Assembly (NCBI GenBank): GCA_022009975.1
Contig: CP091733.1
Coordinates: 265,001 to 329,000 of the forward strand
Source of the DNA: Phocaeicola vulgatus
GTDB lineage: Bacteria > Bacteroidota > Bacteroidia > Bacteroidales > Tannerellaceae
Direction of reading: 5' to 3'
DNA: 64,000 bases
Position 1 is the first letter of the stretch. The number at the start of each line of letters is the position of its first letter. The notes under the pieces were generated by a model that was not told where the DNA came from, did not search any database, and worked only from the letters and a program-made list of their open reading frames with translations. A program made the translations under genes and the position numbers. Below are positions 31,928 to 42,583 of the stretch, one piece after another.

Positions 31928-31988
31928 TAAATTTGTCGTTATTAATCAACAAAGTATCCTGAGTTATGCAATTAGTCCAGTCAAAAAA

Positions 31989-32034
31989 AAATCCATTTAG
32001 GGAATTTGCAATCGCTTCTTCCCTAAATGGATTT
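31989..32034 (-). terminator. terminator of the S46 peptidase gene
   Basis: A perfect 16-bp inverted repeat (AAATCCATTTAGGGAA and complement, 14-base loop); on the minus strand it is followed by a run of T. Confidence 0.85.
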
Positions 32035-32063
32035 CTATTTTAACTTATTTGGAAACAAAGTCC

Positions 32064-34242
32064 TTATTTGGAAACAATATCCATCTCTTTTACCAAATAG
32101 TCTGCTCCTGCATATTTGTCAATCAAGAACAACACATAACGGATGTCCACTATGATGCTGCGCTGGTAATCTGGCAAATATTCAATATCACCACCGACTC
32201 CTTCCCAGTTGCGGTCGAAGTTCAAACCAATCAATTCTCCATTGCCATTCATCACCGGACTACCGGAATTTCCTCCAGTCGTATGCGTTGTAGCACACAA
32301 AGCAACCGGCATTTTGCCATTGTTTAATCCATACGGACCAAAATCCTTCTGTGTATAAAGCTCTTTCAACCGTGCTGGAACGACAAACTCCCAATTGGTT
32401 GAGTCTTCTTTTTCCATCACTCCGTCCAATGTCGTCTGGCAACCATAATAATCACAGTCACGCGGGCTGTAGCCTTTCACCTGTCCATAAGTAATACGCA
32501 TGGTGAAATTGGCATCCGGCCATTGAGGTTCGTCCGATTTCATTTTCAGCAAACCTCCCACATAAATGCGATGTGCTAAATTATATCCGTCATCGAATTC
32601 TTGCAGCGATTCATTCAATGCCTTTCTCTCTTTTTTGACGGAGCGGGCAAATAGAATCATCGGGTCTTCGTCCAACGCTTTGGCAGATGGATGCTCTACA
32701 AAACGGGCGAAGTTTTCAGGGGAAGCAAAGATGGATGTTTTGAACAAGTCATCTACAAAGCGATTCACATCCCCTTTGTACTTCGTATCAATCAAATTCA
32801 TGTACTCAGGACAAGAACGGGACGGGATTAAGCGGCGATATTCGGCCAACATCACTTTGGCAATCTTCCGGTCCACTTCCGGGTCATAATTCTTATCGAA
32901 GAAACGGCGGAAGGCATTGCTCAAACTTGACATCTGTGACTGGATGCGTTTCTGGTTTGCCTTCCAATGCTTTTACAACGGAATCCACCTCCGTAGGGAC
33001 TGCCGAGAACTCAATGCCACGAAGTATTGCCTCTTCCAACATCCATTTGCGGAATCGGAGGTCTTTACGGTCTGAAATAATTTGCTCCAAAGTCAACAAA
33101 GCATTCTCATACTGCGGATCGTTCTGCTTTTTGCCCCAAGCCAACAACGCCTCTTGCTCTGCTCGCTTGACTGCTTCAAAATCCCGTTTGTTGATGGCCC
33201 AATTGCTTCCGATAGAGTTCTTATAAGCATTTTCGGAACTTGCATATTTGCTGGCATACTGAATCCTGACTTTCGGGTCTTTCAACATCTCTTCCAACAT
33301 TGCTTTTTGGCGCAACTCACGGATGTTGATACGCACGGCATTGTCAATGTCCCTTCTCTCAGCCACTTCCCAAGATGTATAATAATGGTTCGTGCGACCC
33401 GGGAAACCGATAATCATCGCATAATCACCCTCGTCGAATCCTTTGATGGAAATCTTCATCCAACGCTTCGGATGGAGCGGCACATTATTCTCTGAATATT
33501 CAGCCGGATTGCCGTTCTTGTCCGCATAAATACGAAAGACTGAGAAATCTCCCGTATGGCGAGGCCACATCCAGTTGTCGGTATCTGCACCGAATTTGCC
33601 AATTGACGAAGGAGGCGCACCTACCAAACGAACGTCTGAATAGATTTTCTTTGTAAACATAAAATACTGGTTGCCTCCAAAGAAAGCTTGGATCTCCACT
33701 TGCGTACCCGGATTTGATTTCAAGAACTTTTCTCCTACCTTTTGTTTCGCCAAATTATTCAAATACTTAGGAGAAAGGAAATTCATGCTGTTCGGGTCTT
33801 TGTCTTTTTCCAGCTCTTTCTTCACATAAGCTGTCACATCTTCGATTTTATCAATAAATGTAACAGTAAGTCCCGGGTTCGGCAACTCCTGGCTGCGGGT
33901 TGTCGCCCAAAAACCATCCGTCAAATAATCATGTTCTACAGAACTATGGGCTTGGATGGCACCATATCCGCAATGGTGGTTGGTCAACACCAATCCGTCC
34001 GATGAAACCACTTCACCCGTACAACCTCCACCGAAAATCACAACCGCATCTTTCAAAGAGGCATTCTCCGGACTGTAGATGTCATAATCCTGAAGTTTCA
34101 ATCCCAAAGCCTTCATCTCTTCCAATTGTTGACTTTTCAGCAAAGGAAGCAACCACATTCCCTCATCCGCTTTTGCGGGTAATGTCAATAAAGCAACACC
34201 TAAAAGTGCCACTATCTGTTTTATCCGATACAATACATTCAT
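32064..34242 (-). CDS. S46-family dipeptidyl-peptidase (DPP7/DPP11 type, frameshifted)
   Basis: A periplasmic exopeptidase that removes dipeptides from the N-terminus of peptides. A signal peptide (VALLGVALLTLPAKA) is followed by the chymotrypsin-like domain: catalytic His in LTNHHCGYGAIQ, catalytic Asp likely in FGADTDNWMWPRHTGDFSVFRIYAD, and catalytic Ser in TTGGNSGSPVMNGNGE, then GLNFDRNWEG near the C-terminus, all family hallmarks. The residue before RNWEG helps decide DPP7 or DPP11; I see FDRNWEG, and leave the choice open. At about 32923 two bases seem missing (DVSSLSNAF expected), splitting the gene. Restored length is about 726 residues. Confidence 0.92.
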
Positions 34243-34275
34243 ACATTATACATTTTATTATTACCAACACGTTAT

Positions 34276-34743
34276 TCATTTCCATTCAGAGTAGGGGTGT
34301 TTCGTCAGCATCGAATTGTAATATCTCCGGTCGCCTGTCACCTCCTTTCCCAACCATTCAGGAATCTCAAATTCCTCATCTTCCGATGATAGTTCTATTT
34401 CAGCCATCAATAATCCTTCATTGGCTCCATGGAACTCATCCACTTCCCAAGTATGTTTGCCTTGTTTAAGCAAATAGCGCACCTTGTCGATAACACCCGG
34501 CTCACAAAGCGACAAGAGTTGTTCTGCATCTTCCAACGGGATTTCCCGTTCAAACTCATAACGGCTCATTCCTTTCTTGTCCGATGCGCCTTTGATGGTC
34601 AAGTAGCCTTTGTCCCCCCGGATTCTTACCCTTACACTCTTTCCCGGCTGGGAACAGATATATCCTTGGACAATACGGCTGCTGCTTTCTGCTTTTGGCT
34701 TAAAGTCTCCTACCACCAAAAACTTACGTTCAATCTCAACCAT
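34276..34743 (-). CDS. CYTH-domain protein
   Basis: A 155-residue CYTH/TTM fold protein. The N-terminal signature MVEIERKFLV carries the E-x-E-x-K pattern; charged beta strands follow (VRVRIRGDKGYLTIKG, RYEFEREIPLEDAEQLL, WEVDEFHGANEGLLMAEIEL). Such short bacterial CYTH proteins act on triphosphates or polyphosphate with metal; the substrate is unknown. It begins 3 bases after the Smr-domain gene ends, so they form one transcript. Confidence 0.9.
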   Translation of the reverse strand: MVEIERKFLVVGDFKPKAESSSRIVQGYICSQPGKSVRVRIRGDKGYLTIKGASDKKGMSRYEFEREIPLEDAEQLLSLCEPGVIDKVRYLLKQGKHTWEVDEFHGANEGLLMAEIELSSEDEEFEIPEWLGKEVTGDRRYYNSMLTKHPYSEWK

Positions 34744-34746
34744 CGC

Positions 34747-35820
34747 TTAATGAATTGTCACCATGGTTGCACCATAACCATATTCACGGAAAGAGGCATC
34801 TTGGAAGTAATGTTGCTTGTAGCGAGTATGCAATTCCTTTTCTATCGCTTTGCGCAACACTCCGTCTCCTTTACCATGGATAAATACTATCTTCTGTCCG
34901 GTTCGTCCGGCATACATATCCAACACTTCACGGAATTTATCCAACTGGTAATTCAGCATATCTGCATTTGACATTCCTGTCGTGTCGTCCAACAATTCAT
35001 CAATATGCAAATCAACCTCCAAAACAGAAGAGTTGGTCTCCTTCTTCTTGATAATGGATTGGTGCGGGACGCTCTTGGGTTTATCCGCATGCGCCTTTGA
35101 CTTCATTGCTTCTTGAATATCAGCGGCAGAAACCAACATGGTCCTTTCGGGCAAATCGTTTCGGATTATCGGGCAAATGATGGCATCTTCGTCGAAGAAA
35201 TCATTTTCCATAAAGCAATGCAGCTTGTAAAACTTGACCGTGTCAAGTCTCAACTCGACAGAAACCGCATTCTTCAAGGCAAAAGGCTTGTCCTTTTTAA
35301 ATGCTATCAACTGCACACAAATCCGTTCCAATTGGTTCAGGTCGGCCTTTTGGAACTCCTCCATGAATATTTTCGTATTCGGCTCAATCTCCCCGTGATA
35401 ACGACTCGTCCAACTATTGTTTTCCCTGCTCATGTAATTAAAGAACAAATGGTAGTTGCTGTCGTTCACGAAATAGGCTTCGTAACCACATTGCTGGATG
35501 GCTTTCGGATCCAGTGGAAGATAAGCCAAAAAGACATTCAGTTTCTCGCCTTCCAATGTCTCTTCGATTACCTCTTTGGGTTTATTTTCCGGCTGCTGCC
35601 TTGTGCTCAATATCTGTTTTTCCAACTCAGCTGCATTCTTTTTAGGACGGTTATCAGTATGCACTTGCGGACCCTCACCAACAACCACGCACTCGCGGAT
35701 TAAAGCTGGGACTTCAAACCCGTCTTCATCTTCCACCAAAACTTGGTCCTTGCCTTTAAAGCTTCTTACCACTCCGCCTCCTGTTGTATTGAGGAAGCGT
35801 ACTTTATCGCCTACTTTCAT
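34747..35820 (-). CDS. DUF2027 / Smr-domain protein
   Basis: 357 residues. The N-terminus (MKVGDKVRFLNTTGGGVVRSF, VLVEDEDGFEVPAL) is a small beta-barrel as in MutS2-associated proteins, followed by the DUF2027 region. The C-terminal 80 residues form an Smr domain: LEVDLHIDELLDDT, the FIHGKGDGVLRKAIEKEL motif and a final tyrosine-rich FREYGYGATMVTIH. Smr domains nick or bind DNA or RNA; in the Bacteroidales family the target is unknown. Confidence 0.88.
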   Translation of the reverse strand: MKVGDKVRFLNTTGGGVVRSFKGKDQVLVEDEDGFEVPALIRECVVVGEGPQVHTDNRPKKNAAELEKQILSTRQQPENKPKEVIEETLEGEKLNVFLAYLPLDPKAIQQCGYEAYFVNDSNYHLFFNYMSRENNSWTSRYHGEIEPNTKIFMEEFQKADLNQLERICVQLIAFKKDKPFALKNAVSVELRLDTVKFYKLHCFMENDFFDEDAIICPIIRNDLPERTMLVSAADIQEAMKSKAHADKPKSVPHQSIIKKKETNSSVLEVDLHIDELLDDTTGMSNADMLNYQLDKFREVLDMYAGRTGQKIVFIHGKGDGVLRKAIEKELHTRYKQHYFQDASFREYGYGATMVTIH

Positions 35821-36109
35821 AACTCTTCTATTTAATTCCTATACTATGTTTTATCAGACAAAAAGTAATATAAATTTAGAAGAGAACATAAAATCACAAC
35901 AGCAACTTTACGCATGGCTTAAAGAAAGCCGTATTTGTTAAATAAATTGAAAAATATAGTTAATTTTTAAGTTCGAGGTTGCGGGGTTTTGTCAAAATTT
36001 ATTATAATTGCAGAACGAAAAGCACGGAGATTAGAGTTAATGAGTTCGACTAATCAAAAGCTAATCAAAAAGAATTATGTATTATTATATTTAGAACTCC
36101 TTAAATTTT

Positions 36110-39082
36110 ATGCGAAAAAAAGTTTTTTCCATGCTCAACACACATAGAAAGATGACCTTGCTTTCTATGTTTCTGTGCCTATGTTGCACAGTGGCATTCG
36201 CCCAATCTGTTAAGGGTGTAGTTAAAGATGAAACAGGTGAACCGGTTATCGGTGTGAACATTGTAGAAAAAGGTACTACGAATGGAACAATTACGGACAT
36301 GGATGGTAAATACACCATCACTGTAAAAGACTTGAAAAAGGCAGTTTTGCAGTTCTCTTACATTGGTTACACAACCATTGATGAGGCTGTGAAAGGAAGA
36401 AGTACGGTTGACGTGCAATTGTCTTCTTCTGTAGTAAACTTAGGTGAAGTAGTTGCTATCGGTTACGGTACTCAAACACGTAAAGAGATTACCGGTTCCG
36501 TGGCAAACGTATCCGAAGAAAACTTTAACAAAGGTGTCAACCGCGATGCATCAGACTTGTTGCAAGGTAAAGTTGCCGGTTTGACCATTACTTCCGGTTC
36601 AGGTGATGTAACCCGTGCTTCTCAAATCCGTTTGCGTGGTACATCTACTTTGCAGAACGACCAAGGTCCGATGATTGTTATCGACGGTGTTCCGGGTGGT
36701 GACATGTCCACCGTTTCTCCTTCTGATATCGAATCCATCTCTGTATTGAAAGATGCCTCTTCCGCAGCGATCTACGGTTCTCGTGCAGCTGGCGGTGTCA
36801 TCTTGATTACAACTAAACGTGGTTCCGGTTCAAAGACTCAGATTCAGTATGATGGTTATGTAACAGCAGACTTCGTTGCCAACAAACCTGATTTGTTGAA
36901 TGCTGCTGAATGGCGTGCAGCTAACAAAGAATTGGGCAATGACATCAGTGTATATGACAAATATAATGCAGATACAGACTGGTTCGATGAAATGCTTCGT
37001 ACAGGTATTTCCCAGAATCACTCTTTGTCTATGTCTGGTGGTAGTTCCAAGAGTAACTACCGTGCTTCTTACACCTACTTGGATCGTAAAGGTATTGCGA
37101 GAGACAACATGATGAAACGTCATAGCTTCCGCTTCCAGTTCCAGCAGCGTGCCATCAACGATCGTTTGCGTATTGGATTGACAGGTTCAACAACCTTGAC
37201 AGATATGCAGATGCCGTTTGCTGATGACTACATCTTGGCATACAACATGCTTCCTGTTTACCCTGTATATAACGAAGACGGCAGCTATTTCACGGATGCC
37301 AACATGAATTATAACCAAGGTAACCCGGTTCAGAACCAGAATCAAAACTACAAGAAGAGCAGCAACTCTTACTTCTACGGACAGGGTGATGCCCAATTCG
37401 AAGTTATTGAAGGTTTGAACGTGAAAGTAAACTTGTATAAGAGCCGTTTCATGAACGACTACAAACAGTGGGAAGACCCTGAAAACTCTTTGGGTGACGA
37501 TAACCATGGTTTGGCAGTCCGCAGAAACATGAAATGGGACCGTGACTTGATGGAGTGGACAGCTAATTACACCAAAGCATTTGGTGCTGATGAAAAGCAC
37601 AAAGTTGATGCTGTGGCTGGTTATTCTTGGGAATCCAATTCATTTGGCAGCCAATATGCCAAAGCTACTAACTTCGCTGTATCCAGCATGGGTGCAGACA
37701 ACATCCAAGCGGGTAACAACTTGAAGATTGGTGACGTAACATCTGACAACAATAAATATAAGTTGATTTCATTCTTTGCCCGTGCACACTACAGCTTCGA
37801 TGAACGCTACATGATTACAGCTACTGTACGTCGTGATGGTTCTTCTAAGTTCGGTGCTAATCACAAATGGGGATGGTTCCCATCCGTATCAGCAGCTTGG
37901 GGTATTTCTCAAGAAGCATTCATGAAGGATATCGAATGGATTACAGACTTGAAATTGCGCGCTGGTTATGGTGTGACAGGTAACCAAGATGGTCTTCGTC
38001 CTTACAAATCATTGCAGCTTTACGAAGCTTATGGTACTTATTACAGCGACGGTTCCCAGTTGACTTCATTCCGTATTTCCCAGAACGCTAACCCGGATTT
38101 GAAATGGGAATCAACAGCGATGTTCAACGTTGGTTTGGACTTCCAGTTGTTCAATGGTCGTGTGGGTGGTACAATCGAATACTACAACAAGAAAACAAGC
38201 GATATGCTTTATGACTATGTAGTTCCGACTCCGACATACGTTTACAATAAGATTTCTGCGAACGTAGGTGATATGACCAATAAAGGTATTGAAGTCATGT
38301 TGAACATTGACGTTATCCGTAACAAGACATTCAACTGGAATACTGCCATCAACTTGTCTCACAACAAAAACGAGATTACGAAGTTGTCTAATGACTTGTA
38401 TTCAACCAGCCGTATCTACGTCGGTGACCCATGGATTCGTGGTGCATCAGGTGTGACTTCACACGTTGTTGAAGAAGGTCGCCCTGTTGGTCAGTTCTTC
38501 ATGTTGAAGTGCAACGGCATTGACGCAAACGGTAAGTTCATCATCGAAGATATCAACGGTGACGGACAGATTACAGATGACGACCGTACTTATTGTGGCG
38601 ATGCCCAACCGGATTTGACATTCGGATGGAACAATACCTTCTCTTGGAAGAACTGGGATGCCAGCTTCTTTATCCGTGGAACAATCGGTAATAAGGTATT
38701 GGATAACCCATTGGCTGCTTACGGTAACAACACATACATCAGCGGTACAAACGCTATGAAGAACGACAACTTGTTGACAATGCATGAAAACTCTCGTGTT
38801 TGTTCATACTATGTAGAAAACGCTTCTTTCGCTCGTTTGGACAACATGTCTATCGGTTATACATTCAATACGAAGAAAATCGACTGGTTAGACAGAGCAA
38901 GAGTATACGTTGCAGCACAGAACTTGTTTGTAATCACTGGTTACAAAGGTTTGGATCCTGAAGTTGAATTGTTCCGTGGTGAAGCAAGCGATGCTGATGC
39001 AGGATTGTCTCCTGGTATCGAACCTCGTAACTACATGCCAAAGGCACGTTCATTCACATTTGGTGTTAACTTAACTTTCTAA
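36110..39082 (+). CDS. SusC-type TonB-dependent outer-membrane transporter 1
   Basis: A 990-residue SusC/RagA transporter. After the signal peptide (ending in VAFAQS) comes the carboxypeptidase D-like domain (VKGVVKDETGEPVIGVNIVEKGTTNGTITDMDGKYTITV), the plug (GSVANVSEENFNKGVNRDASDLLQGKVAG, IDGVPGGDMSTVSPSDIESISVLKDASSAAIYG) and a 22-stranded barrel ending in FTFGVNLTF. There is no STN domain, unlike the second SusC in this window. It pairs with SusD 1 directly downstream; no enzyme, regulator or sigma gene belongs to this pair, so its glycan or peptide cargo cannot be inferred. Confidence 0.95.
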   Translation: MRKKVFSMLNTHRKMTLLSMFLCLCCTVAFAQSVKGVVKDETGEPVIGVNIVEKGTTNGTITDMDGKYTITVKDLKKAVLQFSYIGYTTIDEAVKGRSTVDVQLSSSVVNLGEVVAIGYGTQTRKEITGSVANVSEENFNKGVNRDASDLLQGKVAGLTITSGSGDVTRASQIRLRGTSTLQNDQGPMIVIDGVPGGDMSTVSPSDIESISVLKDASSAAIYGSRAAGGVILITTKRGSGSKTQIQYDGYVTADFVANKPDLLNAAEWRAANKELGNDISVYDKYNADTDWFDEMLRTGISQNHSLSMSGGSSKSNYRASYTYLDRKGIARDNMMKRHSFRFQFQQRAINDRLRIGLTGSTTLTDMQMPFADDYILAYNMLPVYPVYNEDGSYFTDANMNYNQGNPVQNQNQNYKKSSNSYFYGQGDAQFEVIEGLNVKVNLYKSRFMNDYKQWEDPENSLGDDNHGLAVRRNMKWDRDLMEWTANYTKAFGADEKHKVDAVAGYSWESNSFGSQYAKATNFAVSSMGADNIQAGNNLKIGDVTSDNNKYKLISFFARAHYSFDERYMITATVRRDGSSKFGANHKWGWFPSVSAAWGISQEAFMKDIEWITDLKLRAGYGVTGNQDGLRPYKSLQLYEAYGTYYSDGSQLTSFRISQNANPDLKWESTAMFNVGLDFQLFNGRVGGTIEYYNKKTSDMLYDYVVPTPTYVYNKISANVGDMTNKGIEVMLNIDVIRNKTFNWNTAINLSHNKNEITKLSNDLYSTSRIYVGDPWIRGASGVTSHVVEEGRPVGQFFMLKCNGIDANGKFIIEDINGDGQITDDDRTYCGDAQPDLTFGWNNTFSWKNWDASFFIRGTIGNKVLDNPLAAYGNNTYISGTNAMKNDNLLTMHENSRVCSYYVENASFARLDNMSIGYTFNTKKIDWLDRARVYVAAQNLFVITGYKGLDPEVELFRGEASDADAGLSPGIEPRNYMPKARSFTFGVNLTF

Positions 39083-39101
39083 TTTAAAACTCTGAATCAA
39101 T

Positions 39102-40676
39102 ATGAATAAAAAATTAATTATATCAGCTTTGGCGTGCGCATCTTTGTTCTCGGTGATGCCGGCATGTACAAACCTGGACGAAGATGTATACGACAAACTT
39201 CCGGCTGAGGAGTTTGGTAAAACCGAGACCCAAGTTAATGCGTTGGTAGGAACGGTCTACAAGACTTTGAAAGTCTATATGGCAGGCGGTAACTTCTTGG
39301 CATTGGATGAAATGGCTGGTTCCAGCGCAGTTACCCCGACCCGCTTTGGTGGTGACTGGTACGACGGCGGTCAATACCGTGAAATTTATACCCATACGTA
39401 TACAGCACAGACTTCTGCTGTGAAAAATGCTTGGTCTGATGCTTCACAAGCTATCGGTACTTGTAATGCCAATATTCAGGTAGTTGAAGGAACAACTATC
39501 TTTTCTGAATCTGACAAACAGATGAAGATTGCTGAAATGCGCGGCGTGCGTGCTTTCTGGTATTACAAGATGATGGATGAATGGGGAAACATTCCTTTGG
39601 TAACAGACTATTCAGACAAGGAATTGCCTACTTGCCAAAGCCGTCAAACCGTCTTCGATTGGTTGATTAAAGAGATGAACGAAATCGTGAACCAATTACC
39701 TGACCGTGACGGCAATTATGCACGATTCACCAAAGGTGCCGCTTATACCTTGTTGGCTAAATTGTATTTGAATGCTGAAGCTTGGGGCGTTACGTGCTCT
39801 AATGCTTATCAGAATGCAATTGATTGCTGCAACAAAGTAATGGCAATGGGCTATGTCTTGGAACCGAACTGGAAGGACAATTTCTCATTGACAAATGAAA
39901 ATTCAAGAGAAGCCATCTTGTCTGCTCCATATTCACAGACTGATACAGACAAAGACAATCGTAACCAGTTGATGAACCGTACGCTTCACTACAAAGACTA
40001 TTTGTCTTTGGGTATCACAGCTAACGGTACTTGGAACGGTGTTTGTGCACAGCCGGACTATGTTAAGCAGTTCGATACAGAAGATCCTCGTTTCACGGGA
40101 ACTTATTTGATAGGTAAACAAATCAACCAAGCTACTGGTGAAGTTATCATCACTGACCACGGTTATGAATTGGATCATACGATTGATGTGAACATGATTG
40201 CAGGTACAGAATATGACGGAACACCTTGGGCTGCTGTCAACCAGCATGATGGTGCTCGCTGTATCAAATGGACATTTGCTCCTGACTTGGTAGACGCAAT
40301 GGGTAATGACTTCCATATCTTCCGTTATGCCGATGTCCTATTGATGAAGGCAGAAGCATTGCTTCGTAGCGGTGGCAGTGTAACAGAAGCAACAGACTTG
40401 GTTAACCAAGTACGTGCCCGTGCTTATGGCAACTCATCCCACAACTATTCAACCGTAACGTTGAAAGAAATCCAGTTGGAACGTCGCTTTGAATTAGCAT
40501 GGGAATTGCATTCTCGTCAGGATGATATCCGTTTCGGCAGTTATGAACAAGGAATGTGGTCTGCGTCCAACTGCCCAAGAAAGAGTGATACTTATTTGAG
40601 ATTGTTCCCTGTATCACAAGATGCATGGCAGACAAACAATAAGTTGACTCAGAATCCGGGTTATACTTCATTCTAA
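39102..40676 (+). CDS. SusD-type surface binding lipoprotein 1
   Basis: A 524-residue RagB/SusD lipoprotein, 19 bases after SusC 1. The signal peptide ends in a lipobox (VMPACTNL, Cys about residue 22). Helical TPR-like segments with RGVRAFWYYKMMDEWGNIPLVTDY and the C-terminal ELQLERRFELAWELHSRQDDIRFG type motif (here KEIQLERRFELAWELHSRQDD) are family landmarks. It caps the SusC pore at the cell surface and captures substrate. A stem-loop terminator follows. Confidence 0.94.
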   Translation: MNKKLIISALACASLFSVMPACTNLDEDVYDKLPAEEFGKTETQVNALVGTVYKTLKVYMAGGNFLALDEMAGSSAVTPTRFGGDWYDGGQYREIYTHTYTAQTSAVKNAWSDASQAIGTCNANIQVVEGTTIFSESDKQMKIAEMRGVRAFWYYKMMDEWGNIPLVTDYSDKELPTCQSRQTVFDWLIKEMNEIVNQLPDRDGNYARFTKGAAYTLLAKLYLNAEAWGVTCSNAYQNAIDCCNKVMAMGYVLEPNWKDNFSLTNENSREAILSAPYSQTDTDKDNRNQLMNRTLHYKDYLSLGITANGTWNGVCAQPDYVKQFDTEDPRFTGTYLIGKQINQATGEVIITDHGYELDHTIDVNMIAGTEYDGTPWAAVNQHDGARCIKWTFAPDLVDAMGNDFHIFRYADVLLMKAEALLRSGGSVTEATDLVNQVRARAYGNSSHNYSTVTLKEIQLERRFELAWELHSRQDDIRFGSYEQGMWSASNCPRKSDTYLRLFPVSQDAWQTNNKLTQNPGYTSF

Positions 40677-40722
40677 GCTCTCTCATTCATTTCATAATAT
40701 TAATTTCATTTAAAGTTGCTAA

Positions 40723-40760
40723 GGGGTTGTATCAAACATTCGTTTTGATACAGCCCCTTT
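40723..40760 (+). terminator. terminator after SusD 1
   Basis: GGGGTTGTATCAAA and TTTTGATACAGCCCC form a 14-bp stem with a 6-base loop, followed by TTT. Same family as the terminator after prs. Confidence 0.8.
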
Positions 40761-40841
40761 AAGATAGATGGCAAAGTGAAAACAGTAGCCGCTTTTTTGC
40801 ACATTTTATCGCAAAATAGCCGCTTTTGCTTTCTATTATAT

Positions 40842-40872
40842 ATTGATGTAATCGAAATAATACATATATTTG
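40842..40872 (+). promoter_or_regulatory. promoter of the ECF sigma operon
   Basis: ATTG at 40842-40845 and TATATTTG at 40865-40872, separated by 19 bases, fit the Bacteroidota housekeeping promoter. The sigma gene starts 32 bases further on. Confidence 0.55.
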
Positions 40873-40903
40873 CGCGCAAAAGATTAACACTTTAGTATCT
40901 GGC

Positions 40904-41524
40904 ATGAAAAGAGTATCCATAAACGGATTCCTTAACGAATCTGATTTAATAATGGCATTGCACAGTGATAGTCAAGATGCTTTTACACATATATATAATA
41001 TGTATGTGGAGATATTATATACCATTGCATACAAATACTTGAAGGACCAAGATATGGCAAAAGATGCCACCCAACAAATATTCCTTAAGTTGTGGGAGTT
41101 GCGTCATTCCATATCCATTGAAATCAGCATAAAGAACTACCTGTTTACCATGACTCGTAATCATATCTTGAATGAAATAAGGAATAACACTTCCGCTATG
41201 GAGAAAAATTACCAAATAGCACAAGAGACAAGTGAATTTGAAGAGGATATCACTTCAAGGCTGGAAGAAGATGAGGTTTCTAAAGAGCTCTACTCTTGCA
41301 TATCCTCTTTGCCGGAACAGAAACGTATGGTTTGTCTATACAAAATCAGGGACGGACTGTCGAATCAAGAAATAGCTGACAAGATTGGCATAACGATTCC
41401 AACTGTGAAAAGTCATTATACACAAGCCATCAAAATACTGAGAAACAAAATGAAACATTTATTTATATTTATTTTTTTATGTAATGCTTTCATACTTTTT
41501 TCTCTTTCATGTGTCTATAAATAA
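40904..41524 (+). CDS. ECF-type RNA polymerase sigma factor
   Basis: 206 residues with sigma region 2 (HSDSQDAFTHIYNMYVEILYTIAYKYLKDQDMAKDATQQIFLKLW) and region 4 (LPEQKRMVCLYKIRDGLSNQEIADKIGITIPTVKSHYTQAI). The last 20 residues are very hydrophobic (FIFIFLCNAFILFSLS), which is unusual for a soluble sigma factor and may tether it to the membrane. It is followed by a FecR anti-sigma gene and an STN-domain SusC, the standard trans-envelope signalling trio. Confidence 0.93.
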   Translation: MKRVSINGFLNESDLIMALHSDSQDAFTHIYNMYVEILYTIAYKYLKDQDMAKDATQQIFLKLWELRHSISIEISIKNYLFTMTRNHILNEIRNNTSAMEKNYQIAQETSEFEEDITSRLEEDEVSKELYSCISSLPEQKRMVCLYKIRDGLSNQEIADKIGITIPTVKSHYTQAIKILRNKMKHLFIFIFLCNAFILFSLSCVYK

Positions 41525-41541
41525 AAACATAAATAGAATAA

Positions 41542-42528
41542 ATGAATACCCCAGATATAAAAACACTAAAAAAAGTCATCGCAAATCAAGCAAACAAACA
41601 AGAAGCATCAGATGTAATACATTGGATGAATACATCTGAAGGGGAAAGTTTTTTATCTAACGAGATAGATGCAGATTTGCAGAATTATACGCCGGAAATT
41701 GCAGATGATTATTTGGATGCTCCTGTCCCGAAAGAGGAGATGTTTAACTTCATCCTCCAACAAATAAGACAGCGACAATGGAAAAAAAGGATATGGAAAG
41801 CGGCAGCTGTGCTACTCCCTTTTATTTTAGTTGTCAGTCAATTCTACTATTTTGGCAAGCAAACCAACTTCTTTGGTGAAGAAGAATATACGGAAATCTG
41901 CGCGCCCAAAGGAGAAAAGCTGCATGTCGCTTTCCAAGACGGTTCGCAAGTGCTGCTGAATGCTGGAAGTATGCTGAGATATCCTAATAAATTCTCATTC
42001 CATAACCGGAAAGTAGAGCTTACGGGAGAAGGTTATTTCCAAGTGGTTAAGAATCCCAATCGGCCTTTCATCGTTGATGCCAAGAGTCTTCAAATAGAGG
42101 TAAAAGGCACAACATTTAATGTGAAAGCCTACGAAGAAGATGCCGATATTGAAGTTTATTTGGAAACCGGGAAAGTCTCTTTGTTAAAAGGGAATCGGAA
42201 TATTAAGGACCTCGAGCCGGGCGAACAAGCGAATTACAACAAGAAAACGGGCGAGTGTATGATTAGCAAGGTAGAGAATAGTAACATTCCTCTAAAATGG
42301 ACTCATAATACGTTGTCATTTGATAACACCTCTTTGTCGGAAGTCTTGACCCAATTAAGCCAGAGATTCGGTAAAAAATTCATTGTAAAAACACCTCATG
42401 CCTTCAGCTATAATTTTACATTGGCAACCGAAGACACGACTTTGAACGATATTTTAGAAGAATTGAACAAACTTTCTCCCGTCACGTTCACGCTTCTCGG
42501 TGATACGATTTGGGTCGAAAAGAAATAA
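41542..42528 (+). CDS. FecR-type anti-sigma factor
   Basis: 328 residues. The N-terminal 80 residues are cytoplasmic and should bind the sigma factor; a membrane helix lies at about 87-105 (AAAVLLPFILVVSQFYYF); the periplasmic FecR domain contains APKGEKLHVAFQDGSQVLLNAGSMLRYPNKF and GEGYFQVVKNPNRPFIV, and the C-terminal DUF4974-type part NTSLSEVLTQLSQRFGKKF and LNDILEELNKL. It relays the loaded state of SusC 2 to the sigma factor. Confidence 0.93.
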   Translation: MNTPDIKTLKKVIANQANKQEASDVIHWMNTSEGESFLSNEIDADLQNYTPEIADDYLDAPVPKEEMFNFILQQIRQRQWKKRIWKAAAVLLPFILVVSQFYYFGKQTNFFGEEEYTEICAPKGEKLHVAFQDGSQVLLNAGSMLRYPNKFSFHNRKVELTGEGYFQVVKNPNRPFIVDAKSLQIEVKGTTFNVKAYEEDADIEVYLETGKVSLLKGNRNIKDLEPGEQANYNKKTGECMISKVENSNIPLKWTHNTLSFDNTSLSEVLTQLSQRFGKKFIVKTPHAFSYNFTLATEDTTLNDILEELNKLSPVTFTLLGDTIWVEKK

Positions 42529-42583
42529 AAGATAAAAAAACAAACATTTTAACTCATACCTATTAAACATTTGTGTGTCTATT

